Shown here piece by piece: positions 8,851-16,723 of a DNA stretch of 64,000 nucleotides (its first letter is position 1; each line of letters opens with the position of its first letter). Origin of the DNA: Lachnospiraceae bacterium (GTDB taxonomy: Bacteria > Bacillota_A > Clostridia > Lachnospirales > Lachnospiraceae); contig JAGAIR010000008.1 of NCBI GenBank assembly GCA_017626435.1, forward strand, positions 33,645-97,644, read 5' to 3'. Both the position numbers and the translations under genes were made by a program. The notes beneath the pieces are model-generated. The model made no database searches. It had not been told where the DNA came from and worked only from the letters and a program-made list of their open reading frames with translations.

Positions 8851-9891
8851 ATGATTAAGGTAGGGATTATTGGTTCAACAGGCTATGCAGGACAGGAGCT
8901 GGTACGGATTTTACTGCGCCATCCGGAGGCAAAGATTGTCTGGTATGGCTCCAGATCCTATATTGATAAAAAATATAGCGAAGTTTTTGGAAATATGTTT
9001 CAGCTGGTTGAGGATGTTTGTAAAGGGGAGGATATGGATGAGCTGGCAAGCCAGGTGGATGTGATATTTACTGCCACACCGCAGGGGCTTTGTGGTTCTC
9101 TGGTCAGGGAAGAGATTCTTTCTAAAGTAAAGATCATTGACCTCAGTGCAGATTTCCGTATCAAAGATGTGGCAAAGTATGAAAAATGGTATGGCATCAC
9201 CCACCAGAGCCCGGCGTTTGTAGAAGAAGCTGTGTATGGGCTTTGTGAGATTAACCGGGAAGATGTGAAAAAAGCACGTCTGATTGCTAATCCGGGATGT
9301 TTTCCAACCTGCTCTATTTTGTCTGTTTATCCATTGGCGAAGGAAGGTCTCATTGATATGAGTACCGTGATCGTGGATGCTAAATCCGGTACTTCTGGTG
9401 CAGGACGTGGCGCCAAGGTTGCCAATCTTTACTGTGAGGTAAATGAAAGCATTAAGGCATATGGTGTAACGACCCATCGTCATACACCGGAGATAGAAGA
9501 CCAGTTGAGTTATGCTTCCGGGGAAGAGGTTATGATCAATTTTACGCCGCATCTGGTACCAATGAACCGAGGTATTCTGGTGACAGCTTATGCCACACTG
9601 AAAAAGAAGGTTTCTTATGAAGAGGTAAAGGCAGTTTATGACAAATATTATCAGAACGAATACTTTGTCCGTGTTCTGGAAAAGGATGTTTGTCCGGAAA
9701 CAAGATGGGTAGAGGGAAGTAATTTTGCAGATGTGAATTTCCGGATTGATGAGCGGACCAACCGCATCATTATGATGGGGGCTATTGACAATGTGGTGAA
9801 GGGTGCCGCTGGTCAGGCAGTACAGAACATGAATCTGATGTTTGGCCTGGAAGAAAATACCGGGTTGCAGATGATTCCAATATTTCCATAA
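8851..9891 (+). CDS. argC: N-acetyl-gamma-glutamyl-phosphate reductase
   Basis: A 346-residue NADPH-dependent reductase of the acetylated arginine pathway. The dinucleotide-binding GSTGYAGQEL is at residues 8-17, and the catalytic cysteine is Cys150 in NPGCFPT. Later motifs SGTSGAGRGA and HTPEIEDQL are family-typical. ATG 8851 is preferred over 8827 because GGAGG lies at 8840-8844. It heads an argC-argB-argD operon with its own consensus promoter. Confidence 0.96.
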   Translation: MIKVGIIGSTGYAGQELVRILLRHPEAKIVWYGSRSYIDKKYSEVFGNMFQLVEDVCKGEDMDELASQVDVIFTATPQGLCGSLVREEILSKVKIIDLSADFRIKDVAKYEKWYGITHQSPAFVEEAVYGLCEINREDVKKARLIANPGCFPTCSILSVYPLAKEGLIDMSTVIVDAKSGTSGAGRGAKVANLYCEVNESIKAYGVTTHRHTPEIEDQLSYASGEEVMINFTPHLVPMNRGILVTAYATLKKKVSYEEVKAVYDKYYQNEYFVRVLEKDVCPETRWVEGSNFADVNFRIDERTNRIIMMGAIDNVVKGAAGQAVQNMNLMFGLEENTGLQMIPIFP

Positions 9892-9971
9892 AATCTTCTG
9901 GATTTTAGAGAAAAGCAGACTGTCAAAAGAAAAAAAATAAATGATAAAAAGAGAAAAGAGGTAACAAAAGG

Positions 9972-10892
9972 ATGAGTGCAGAAGAAAAGAAGGAATACAT
10001 GAATGAGATTCTTGGAAAGGCGGAAACGCTGATTGAGGCATTACCATATATCCGGGATTTTAATAATAAAATTGTCGTTGTCAAATATGGCGGCAGTGCC
10101 ATGCTGGACAAAAAGCTGGAGGAAAGTGTGATCAAGGATGTGGCACTGCTGAAGCTGGTTGGGATGCAGCCTATCATTGTTCATGGTGGCGGAAAGGAAA
10201 TCAGCAAATGGATCAGCAAGGTGGGTAAGGATACGGAATTTGTAGAAGGATTCCGTAAAACGGATAAGGATACCATGGAAATTGCCGAGATGGTATTGAA
10301 CCGTCTGAATAAATATCTGGTACAGATGATAGAAAAACTGGGCGTAAAGGCAGTGGGTGTTTCCGGTAAGGATGGCGGAATGCTTCGTGTTGATAAGAAG
10401 ACACCCAATGGGAAGGATATCGGTTATGTAGGAGATGTGAAGGAGGTGGATTCCCTGCTTTTAGATACTCTTCTTGCCAATGATTTTATTCCGGTGATCG
10501 CACCGATTGGTCTGGGGGATGACGGAGAAACCTATAATATCAATGCAGATGATGCCGCTTGTGCTATCGCAGCAGCAGTGGGAGCGGAAAAACTGGCATT
10601 TTTAACAGATGTAGAGGGAGTTTATATGAATCCGGAGGATAAGTCTTCCCTGATATCCGTTATGAGTTTAGAGGAGGCAGATGAGCTGATTGCAGACGGC
10701 ATCATCAGCGGCGGAATGCTTCCGAAGGTAAATAATTGTATTAATGCAGTCAATGCCGGCGTGGGGAGAGTACATATTCTGGATGGACGGATCCAACACT
10801 GCCTGCTGTTGGAGTTCTTTACCAAAAAGGGGATTGGAACTGCTATTATCGACACAGAAAGTGGCCTCTATGAGAACGAAAGGGAAAATTAA
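9972..10892 (+). CDS. argB: Acetylglutamate kinase
   Basis: A 306-residue amino-acid kinase that phosphorylates N-acetylglutamate. The N-terminal KYGGSAM starts at Lys38, and the glycine-rich VHGGGKEIS follows near residue 70. The C-terminal SGGMLPKV is also typical. An N-terminal helical extension of about 30 residues is like that of arginine-inhibited hexameric forms, so feedback by arginine is likely but not proven. The gene lies 80 bp after argC. argJ, which often sits between argC and argB in Clostridia, is absent here. Confidence 0.96.
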   Translation: MSAEEKKEYMNEILGKAETLIEALPYIRDFNNKIVVVKYGGSAMLDKKLEESVIKDVALLKLVGMQPIIVHGGGKEISKWISKVGKDTEFVEGFRKTDKDTMEIAEMVLNRLNKYLVQMIEKLGVKAVGVSGKDGGMLRVDKKTPNGKDIGYVGDVKEVDSLLLDTLLANDFIPVIAPIGLGDDGETYNINADDAACAIAAAVGAEKLAFLTDVEGVYMNPEDKSSLISVMSLEEADELIADGIISGGMLPKVNNCINAVNAGVGRVHILDGRIQHCLLLEFFTKKGIGTAIIDTESGLYENEREN

Positions 10893-10960
10893 AAGAGTAA
10901 CGGTAACAGAAAGAGCGGAGGAATGTACCGCAAATGCATAGGAATAACAGGAGGTGCCGT

Positions 10961-12139
10961 ATGGACGTGAAACAAGCAGACTTACATTTTATACATACCT
11001 ATAACCGTAATGTGACTTTTGTCAAAGGGGAGGGAATGTATCTTTATGATGACCATGGTAAAAAATATCTGGATATGGGAGCAGGGATTGCCGTGTCAGC
11101 GCTGGGTTACAGCAACGAAGAGTATAAACAGGGAATTAAGGAACAGGTAGACAAATTAATTCATGTGTCAAACCTCTATTATACAGAGCCTGCCATCAAG
11201 GCAGCCGGGTATTTATCCAAGGCATCCGGTCTGGATAAGGTGTTTTTTACCAACAGTGGAGCAGAGGCGATTGAAGGAGCAATCAAGCTGGCAAGAAAAT
11301 ATGCCTGGATGAAGGATCCGTCCAGCAAAGGAGAAATCATTGCCATGGAACATTCCTTTCACGGCCGGACCATGGGGGCATTGTCTGTCACAGGGACAAA
11401 GCATTACAGAGAAGCATTTGAGCCATTGATCGGTGGTGTATCTTTTGCAGAATACAATAATCTGGAAAGTGTTAAGGCATTGATCACACCGGATACCTGT
11501 GCGATCATTATGGAGACGTTACAGGGTGAGGGCGGCATCCATCCTGCAACAGAAGAATTTGTTACAGGTATCCGGGATCTGTGTGATAAAAATGATATTT
11601 TGCTGATACTGGATGAGATTCAGTGTGGTATGGGACGAACCGGAAAGATGTTCACTTATCAGCATTATGGAGTGATGCCGGATATCATCACCAGTGCCAA
11701 AGCTCTTGGATGTGGTGTGCCAGTAGGAGCTTTTGCTGCAAAGGAAGAGGTTGCCAAGGCTATGGTACCGGGAGATCACGGTACTACCTATGGCGGGAAT
11801 CCACTTGCAACTGCAGCAGTCTGCAAAGTGTTTGAAATCTTTGAGAAAGAGCATATTCTGGAGCATGTGCAGGAAACAGCACCTTATCTGACAGAGAAGC
11901 TGCAGGAACTGGCAGATAAGCACAGTTGCATTCAGGAAGTCCGGGGGATGGGCTTTATGCAGGGAATGGAACTGACGGTTCCGGCAGGCAGCATTGTGGC
12001 TCAGGCAATGGAAAAGGGACTGGTTCTGATTTCCGCAGGAACCAGCATTATCCGTTTTGTGCCTCCTCTGGTTGCACAGAAAGAGCATATTGACCAGATG
12101 TGCCGAATTCTGGATGAGATATTTTCTGGGATAGAATGA
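10961..12139 (+). CDS. argD: Acetylornithine aminotransferase
   Basis: A 392-residue class-III PLP aminotransferase. The cofactor lysine is Lys247 in SAKALGCG, the phosphate-binding SGAEAIEGAIKLAR follows near residue 100, and LDEIQCGMGRTG carries the conserved Asp. It converts N-acetylglutamate semialdehyde to acetylornithine. ATG 10961 has an ideal AGGAGG site; the longer reading from 10934 does not. argF is not found after it, so ornithine carbamoyltransferase must be encoded elsewhere. Confidence 0.94.
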   Translation: MDVKQADLHFIHTYNRNVTFVKGEGMYLYDDHGKKYLDMGAGIAVSALGYSNEEYKQGIKEQVDKLIHVSNLYYTEPAIKAAGYLSKASGLDKVFFTNSGAEAIEGAIKLARKYAWMKDPSSKGEIIAMEHSFHGRTMGALSVTGTKHYREAFEPLIGGVSFAEYNNLESVKALITPDTCAIIMETLQGEGGIHPATEEFVTGIRDLCDKNDILLILDEIQCGMGRTGKMFTYQHYGVMPDIITSAKALGCGVPVGAFAAKEEVAKAMVPGDHGTTYGGNPLATAAVCKVFEIFEKEHILEHVQETAPYLTEKLQELADKHSCIQEVRGMGFMQGMELTVPAGSIVAQAMEKGLVLISAGTSIIRFVPPLVAQKEHIDQMCRILDEIFSGIE

Positions 12140-12203
12140 TTGACACAAAGTCACACATGAGACTGTGTCACGGTGTTTGACTGGTCTGATTTGAATAATA
12201 AGA

Positions 12204-12254
12204 CCTCTTTTTGGGAAAGCTTTTTTAAAACAGCTTGCCAAAAGGAGGTTTTTT
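12204..12254 (+). terminator. Terminator-like stem that contains the next gene's ribosome site
   Basis: A 17-bp imperfect stem (12204-12220 with 12232-12248) is followed directly by TTTTTT and then the ATG at 12255. Its right arm ends in AAAGGAGG, the only ribosome site for the following gene. It can therefore end the arg transcript and also mask translation of the DUF606 gene. Confidence 0.65.
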
Positions 12255-12689
12255 ATGTGGGGAATGTTAATATCATTATTGTCCGGAATTTTAATGAGTG
12301 TACAAGGGGTATTTAATACAGAGACGACTAAGCAGACCAGTGTATGGGTATCTGCTTCGTTTGTACAGCTGACAGCACTGGTGGTCTGTCTGGCGGCATG
12401 GTTTTTTACCGGAAGAGAAGGGCAGTTTTCCGGGATTTTACGTGTTCAGCCCAAATATATGCTGTTAGGAGGCGTAATCGGAGCGTTTATCACATACACT
12501 GTCATTGTGGGAATGGATCAGCTTGGTCCTGCAAAGGCAGTCATGCTCATTGTGGCGGCACAGATTGTTGCTGCTTACCTGATTGAATTATTTGGATGGT
12601 TTGGTGTAGAAAAGGTGGGGTTCGTGTGGACAAAACTGGCAGGTGCCGTTTTGTTTATTGCAGGCATTATACTATTCAAAAAAAATTAA
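12255..12689 (+). CDS. DUF606 (YdcZ-type) drug/metabolite transporter
   Basis: A 144-residue membrane protein with about five hydrophobic segments. It matches the DUF606 branch of the DMT superfamily, which holds short five-TM half-transporters that act as dimers. Recognisable elements are GILMSVQGVFNTETTK at the start and the last helix AGAVLFIAGIILF. Substrate is unknown. The start is fixed by GGAGG at 12244-12248, which is inside the stem described above, so expression may depend on transcription reading through or on stem opening. Confidence 0.72.
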   Translation: MWGMLISLLSGILMSVQGVFNTETTKQTSVWVSASFVQLTALVVCLAAWFFTGREGQFSGILRVQPKYMLLGGVIGAFITYTVIVGMDQLGPAKAVMLIVAAQIVAAYLIELFGWFGVEKVGFVWTKLAGAVLFIAGIILFKKN

Positions 12690-12721
12690 GAAAAGGTTCA
12701 TAAATTTGTGGATTGTATCTC

Positions 12722-12750
12722 TTGTATTTGTTTTATGGATTCGATAGAAT
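12722..12750 (+). promoter_or_regulatory. Promoter of the comEA operon
   Basis: TTGTAT (12722-12727) and TAGAAT (12745-12750) are 17 bp apart and 71 bp before the comEA start. Confidence 0.5.
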
Positions 12751-12820
12751 AGATTTGTACTGAGCATTTCTTCAAGAATCGGGCACATACCTGCTATGAA
12801 TTTCAGTAATAGGAGGTATT

Positions 12821-13450
12821 ATGAAGAAAGATACAAGGGTAACAATCATTATTTGCATTGCATTTCTTTTCGTTGCAGGAGTATTGTATTTGCGTTCAGG
12901 TTCCTGGCAGAAAGTGCAGGAGCAGACACTGGAAGGATGGACATTTCGTCCGGCAGAGTCTCCACAGGAGTCACAGATTCCATCTGGAACTGGTGGGGAA
13001 GAGGGGAAACCGGAAGAGGAATGTACGGTATACATCTGTGGTGCGGTGAAGCATCCGGGCGTATATTCATTTTCAGCAGATGCCAGAGTCTGTGATGCGG
13101 TAGAGGCAGCAGGGGGATTTACCGGAAAAGCAGTGCCGGATACCGTAAACCAGGCAAGGATACTGGCAGATGGAGAACAGATTACCATTCCTTCTGTCTC
13201 TGATGGCGGGAAAAAGGGGAACAGCATATCAGTGAATACAGAGTCTCAGACAGAGGAAACTCTGGTGAATATCAACAAGGCAGACAGAGAAGAACTGATG
13301 ACCCTGACGGGTATCGGTGAGGCAAAGGCACAGATGATTATTGAATATCGCAGCGAAAATGGTCAGTTTGCCCGAAAAGAAGATATTATGAAAATATCTG
13401 GTATTAAAGAGGGAATCTATAACCAGATTAAAGACAGCATAACAGTATAA
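12821..13450 (+). CDS. comEA: ComEA competence DNA receptor
   Basis: A 209-residue protein with one N-terminal membrane anchor (residues 8-24), a spacer, an SLBB domain (about 67-125; VYICGAVKHPGVY then ARVCDAVEAAGGF) and a C-terminal helix-hairpin-helix pair (about 145-205; VNINKADREELMTLTGIG). ComEA binds incoming double-stranded DNA at the outer membrane face. It heads a run that ends with comEC, but a two-component pair and a GerMN lipoprotein lie between them, unlike the Bacillus comEA-comEB-comEC order. Confidence 0.9.
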   Translation: MKKDTRVTIIICIAFLFVAGVLYLRSGSWQKVQEQTLEGWTFRPAESPQESQIPSGTGGEEGKPEEECTVYICGAVKHPGVYSFSADARVCDAVEAAGGFTGKAVPDTVNQARILADGEQITIPSVSDGGKKGNSISVNTESQTEETLVNINKADREELMTLTGIGEAKAQMIIEYRSENGQFARKEDIMKISGIKEGIYNQIKDSITV

Positions 13451-13492
13451 ACAGTTAAAATGATTGGTTAGTAACCTGGAGGTTGAAATAGG

Positions 13493-14182
13493 ATGGCAAA
13501 AAAGGTTTTGGTAGTTGATGATGAGAAGCTTATCGTAAAGGGGATTCGTTTTAGCCTGGAGCAGGATGGTATGGAGGTGGACTGTGCCTATGATGGTCAG
13601 GAAGCATTGGATCTGATCAATCGGAATCAGTATGATGTGGTTTTGCTGGATGTCATGCTTCCGGTTCTGACTGGATTTGAGGTTTGCCAGCAGGTGAGAG
13701 AATTTTCAGATGTGCCGATCATTATGCTTACTGCAAAAGGTGATGACATGGACAAGATTCTTGGCTTAGAATATGGAGCGGATGATTACATTACCAAGCC
13801 GTTTAATATTCTGGAGGTAAAGGCAAGGATCAAAGCGATCATCCGCCGGAGCGGTTCGGGACATTCCAAAGAGGAAGAGAAAAAGGTGCTTGCCTATGAT
13901 GGGCTGAAGGTTGATTGTGACAGCCGTAGAGCATATATTGAGGACAGGGAAGTAAATCTGACAGCAAAAGAATTTGATCTGCTGGAGCTTCTGATGCTTC
14001 ATCCCAATAAGGTATACAGTCGTGAAGAATTGCTGAATACAGTATGGGGATATGATTATCCTGGTGATGTCCGTACTGTGGATGTGCATATCCGCCGGTT
14101 GAGAGAGAAAATAGAAGGAAATCCAAGCGATCCAAAGTATATACATACCAAATGGGGAGTTGGATACTATTTTCAGAAATGA
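13493..14182 (+). CDS. OmpR/PhoB-family response regulator
   Basis: A 229-residue regulator with an N-terminal receiver domain and a C-terminal winged helix. The phospho-acceptor is Asp53 in VVLLDVMLP, with acidic DDE at 9-11 and the lysine in ITKPF. The DNA-binding part has ELLMLHPNKVYSREELL and VDVHIRRLREKIE. It lies 42 bp after comEA and 36 bp before its kinase. The domain make-up is like WalR, but orthology is not provable here. Confidence 0.92.
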   Translation: MAKKVLVVDDEKLIVKGIRFSLEQDGMEVDCAYDGQEALDLINRNQYDVVLLDVMLPVLTGFEVCQQVREFSDVPIIMLTAKGDDMDKILGLEYGADDYITKPFNILEVKARIKAIIRRSGSGHSKEEEKKVLAYDGLKVDCDSRRAYIEDREVNLTAKEFDLLELLMLHPNKVYSREELLNTVWGYDYPGDVRTVDVHIRRLREKIEGNPSDPKYIHTKWGVGYYFQK

Positions 14183-14218
14183 TCATAGAAAGATGATGAA
14201 ATCGACGGAGGATGCATT

Positions 14219-15652
14219 TTGAAACAGTTTGTAAGCAGAGCACTGTACTTTCTGCGCAGTATGCGTGTGCAGGTTCTAATAGTTTTTATTATTATTGGTC
14301 TGGTGCCGTTGTATCTGTTTTCTGCTATTATTACAGATGCATATGAGTCAAAACTGGTATCCCAGCGTGTGGATGAGCTTCAGTCTTATGGAACCATGAT
14401 TTCCAATCTGGTGATATCTTCTGGGTATCTGCTGGAGGCAGACGCTGTGGAAGTAGACACAGAGGCAGCGGAGATTGCTGAGGTTTATCAGGGGAGGATT
14501 ATGCTCGTAGACCAGAATCTTCGTATTATCAAGGATACATATGGACTGGAGACGGGGAAAACGGTAATATCTACAGAAGTAGTCCAGTGTTTTAATGGAA
14601 CAGGAAGTAAATATGTAAATGAGTTGGGAGAATATATGCAGCTGACCATGCCGATCATTGATTCTTCTGACCAGCAAGTATCCGGTGTGATCATCATGAG
14701 TTTTTCTACGAAAAATCTTCATATAGTTGCAGATGCCGTAAAACAGAAGGTTTACATTGTTCTCCTGGTATTTACGATACTGCTTCTTTTGGGAGCTTTT
14801 GTATATTCTGCTCTCTTGACGAAGCCATTAAAAAAGGTGACGGATTCCATTGATGAAATTTCCCAGGGGGATATGGATGTGAAAATTGATATGCGGGGAT
14901 TTTCCGAAATCAGCAGTATATCAGATTCTTTCAATCAGATGATAGATGTTATCCGGAAGCAGGAGAAATCCCGGCAGGAATTTGTATCCAATGTATCTCA
15001 TGAATTAAAGACACCATTGGCATCGATGAAGGTTTTGTCTGATTCCCTTCTTTCCCAGGAGGGCATGCCGGAGGAGCTGTACCGGGAGTTTCTGGGAGAT
15101 ATTACAGAGGAAATTGAGAGAATGACTGAAATCATCAATGACCTGTTATCCATGGTGAAGCTGGACAAAAATTCGGCACAGATGCAGGTGGTCAATATCA
15201 GCATCAATGATTTGCTGGAACAGTTGTTGAAACGCCTGCGTCCGATCGCGGCCAAGAGGAATATTGAGCTGGTTTATGAAAGTTATCGTCCGGTTATGGC
15301 AGATGTAGATGAAGTGAAGATATCCATGGCACTGAACAATCTGATAGAAAATGCCATTAAATATAATTATGATGATGGATGGGTGCGTGTCACCTTAAAT
15401 GCAGACCATAAGTTTTTCTATGTTACAGTACAGGATTCCGGTGTAGGCATTCCGGAGGATGTACAGGACAGTGTATTCGAACGTTTTTTCCGTGTGGACA
15501 AGGCACGTTCCAGAGATACCGGAGGTACCGGCCTGGGATTATCTCTTACCAGAAGTGCTGTTTTGCTGCACCGTGGTTCGATCAAGCTGCATAGCAAGGA
15601 AAAGGAAGGAACCACCTTCACAGTCCGGATTCCGCTTAATTATATTCCTTAA
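14219..15652 (+). CDS. Sensor histidine kinase (HAMP, HisKA, HATPase)
   Basis: A 477-residue kinase with two transmembrane segments (about 17-38 and 175-197) around an extracellular sensor of about 135 residues, then HAMP, a dimerisation domain with His261 in SNVSHELKTPLAS, and an ATPase with N (NLIENAIKYN), G1 (DSGVGIP) and G2 (GGTGLGLSL) boxes. Start is TTG 14219 with CGGAGG upstream. It lacks the PAS domain of WalK. It works with the preceding regulator; the signal is unknown. Confidence 0.92.
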   Translation: MKQFVSRALYFLRSMRVQVLIVFIIIGLVPLYLFSAIITDAYESKLVSQRVDELQSYGTMISNLVISSGYLLEADAVEVDTEAAEIAEVYQGRIMLVDQNLRIIKDTYGLETGKTVISTEVVQCFNGTGSKYVNELGEYMQLTMPIIDSSDQQVSGVIIMSFSTKNLHIVADAVKQKVYIVLLVFTILLLLGAFVYSALLTKPLKKVTDSIDEISQGDMDVKIDMRGFSEISSISDSFNQMIDVIRKQEKSRQEFVSNVSHELKTPLASMKVLSDSLLSQEGMPEELYREFLGDITEEIERMTEIINDLLSMVKLDKNSAQMQVVNISINDLLEQLLKRLRPIAAKRNIELVYESYRPVMADVDEVKISMALNNLIENAIKYNYDDGWVRVTLNADHKFFYVTVQDSGVGIPEDVQDSVFERFFRVDKARSRDTGGTGLGLSLTRSAVLLHRGSIKLHSKEKEGTTFTVRIPLNYIP

Positions 15653-15691
15653 ATGGATTGAATGAATACTGCATGATTATGGAGGCGAAAA

Positions 15692-16657
15692 ATGTTTCTG
15701 CGAGTTGATGAGAATGGAAGAGCCTGGTTGTACCCTCTGTTGATGCTGGTCCTTGTGGGCAGCATACTGATCACCGGATGTTCCCGGAAAGAGAAAGAGG
15801 AATACGATGGGAAATATATATTCTGTCCGGATACCAGTGAGACAAAGGTTGGATTTGAAAAATATACGCTTGCTTCCGAGGGAACCCAGGACCAGGTGGA
15901 TGAACTGTTGAAGAAAATGCAGGCAGAGCCATCGGATCTTTCTTTGAAAAAGGCATTTCCTGATGATGTCAGAGTCGATGAGTATATTTTGGACGAATCA
16001 GGGCAGTTGACATTATATTTAAATTCCGGTTACAGCAATCTGAATGGTGTGTCTGAGATCCTCCGCCGTGCAGCGATTGTAAAAACACTTTGTCAGGTGG
16101 ATGGTGTAGAGTGTGTTCAGTTTTATGTATCAGGTCAGCCTTTGACAGATTCTAATATGGAAGCAATCGGCTATATGACAGCAGATTCCTTTATCGATAA
16201 CACAGGGGGAGAGACTACTTATAAACAGCAGGCGACATTAAATATGTATTTTAGTGACAATACAGGAAAGGCATTGGTGGAGGTTCCGGTGAATATCACC
16301 TATGATGCGACGATTCCGCTGGAACAGTTAGCAATGGAGCAGTTGATCAACGGTCCTTATTCCATTGATGGGGTGGATGCAGACCAGATACTGCCGACGA
16401 TACCAGAAGGGACACAGCTTAATAAAGTGACTGTGAAGGAAAATACCTGTTATGTAGATTTTTCTGCTGCTTTTTTAAAAAAGCGCAGAGATATTTCAGC
16501 AGATGTAGCAATTTATTCTATCGTCAATACTCTGGTAGAGCTTTCCAATGTCAATAAAGTACAGTTTAGCATTAATGGAGAGCAGGTTCTTCTCTATAAC
16601 GATACGATTGATTTTGGCTCTACCTTTGAACGGAATCTGGATATCGTAAAGAAATAG
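15692..16657 (+). CDS. GerMN-domain lipoprotein
   Basis: A 321-residue lipoprotein with a signal segment at about 12-30 and the lipobox ITGC. Two GerMN-like repeats follow: one around LTLYLNSGYSNLNGVSE and one starting at NMYFSDNTGK, ending in CYVDFSAAF. GerMN domains occur in spore-germination lipoproteins and in LpqB-type lipoproteins that partner with sensor kinases. Its place directly after the kinase gene suggests it modulates that kinase, as LpqB does MtrB. That is inference. Confidence 0.8.
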   Translation: MFLRVDENGRAWLYPLLMLVLVGSILITGCSRKEKEEYDGKYIFCPDTSETKVGFEKYTLASEGTQDQVDELLKKMQAEPSDLSLKKAFPDDVRVDEYILDESGQLTLYLNSGYSNLNGVSEILRRAAIVKTLCQVDGVECVQFYVSGQPLTDSNMEAIGYMTADSFIDNTGGETTYKQQATLNMYFSDNTGKALVEVPVNITYDATIPLEQLAMEQLINGPYSIDGVDADQILPTIPEGTQLNKVTVKENTCYVDFSAAFLKKRRDISADVAIYSIVNTLVELSNVNKVQFSINGEQVLLYNDTIDFGSTFERNLDIVKK

Positions 16658-16723
16658 AAATTAAAATGAATACAGAACAGGGGTGAGAACATCAGACGTC
16701 CATTTGTATGGATACTTGGTGCC

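Noticed and set aside
8911..10047. 378-codon frame opposite argC and argB
   Set aside because: Long but antisense to two clear arginine genes; its composition reflects their codon use.
12140..12203. Possible riboswitch or T-box between argD and the DUF606 gene
   Set aside because: A small stem (GACAC/GTGTC) is present, but none of the conserved T-box or known riboswitch sequences are seen.
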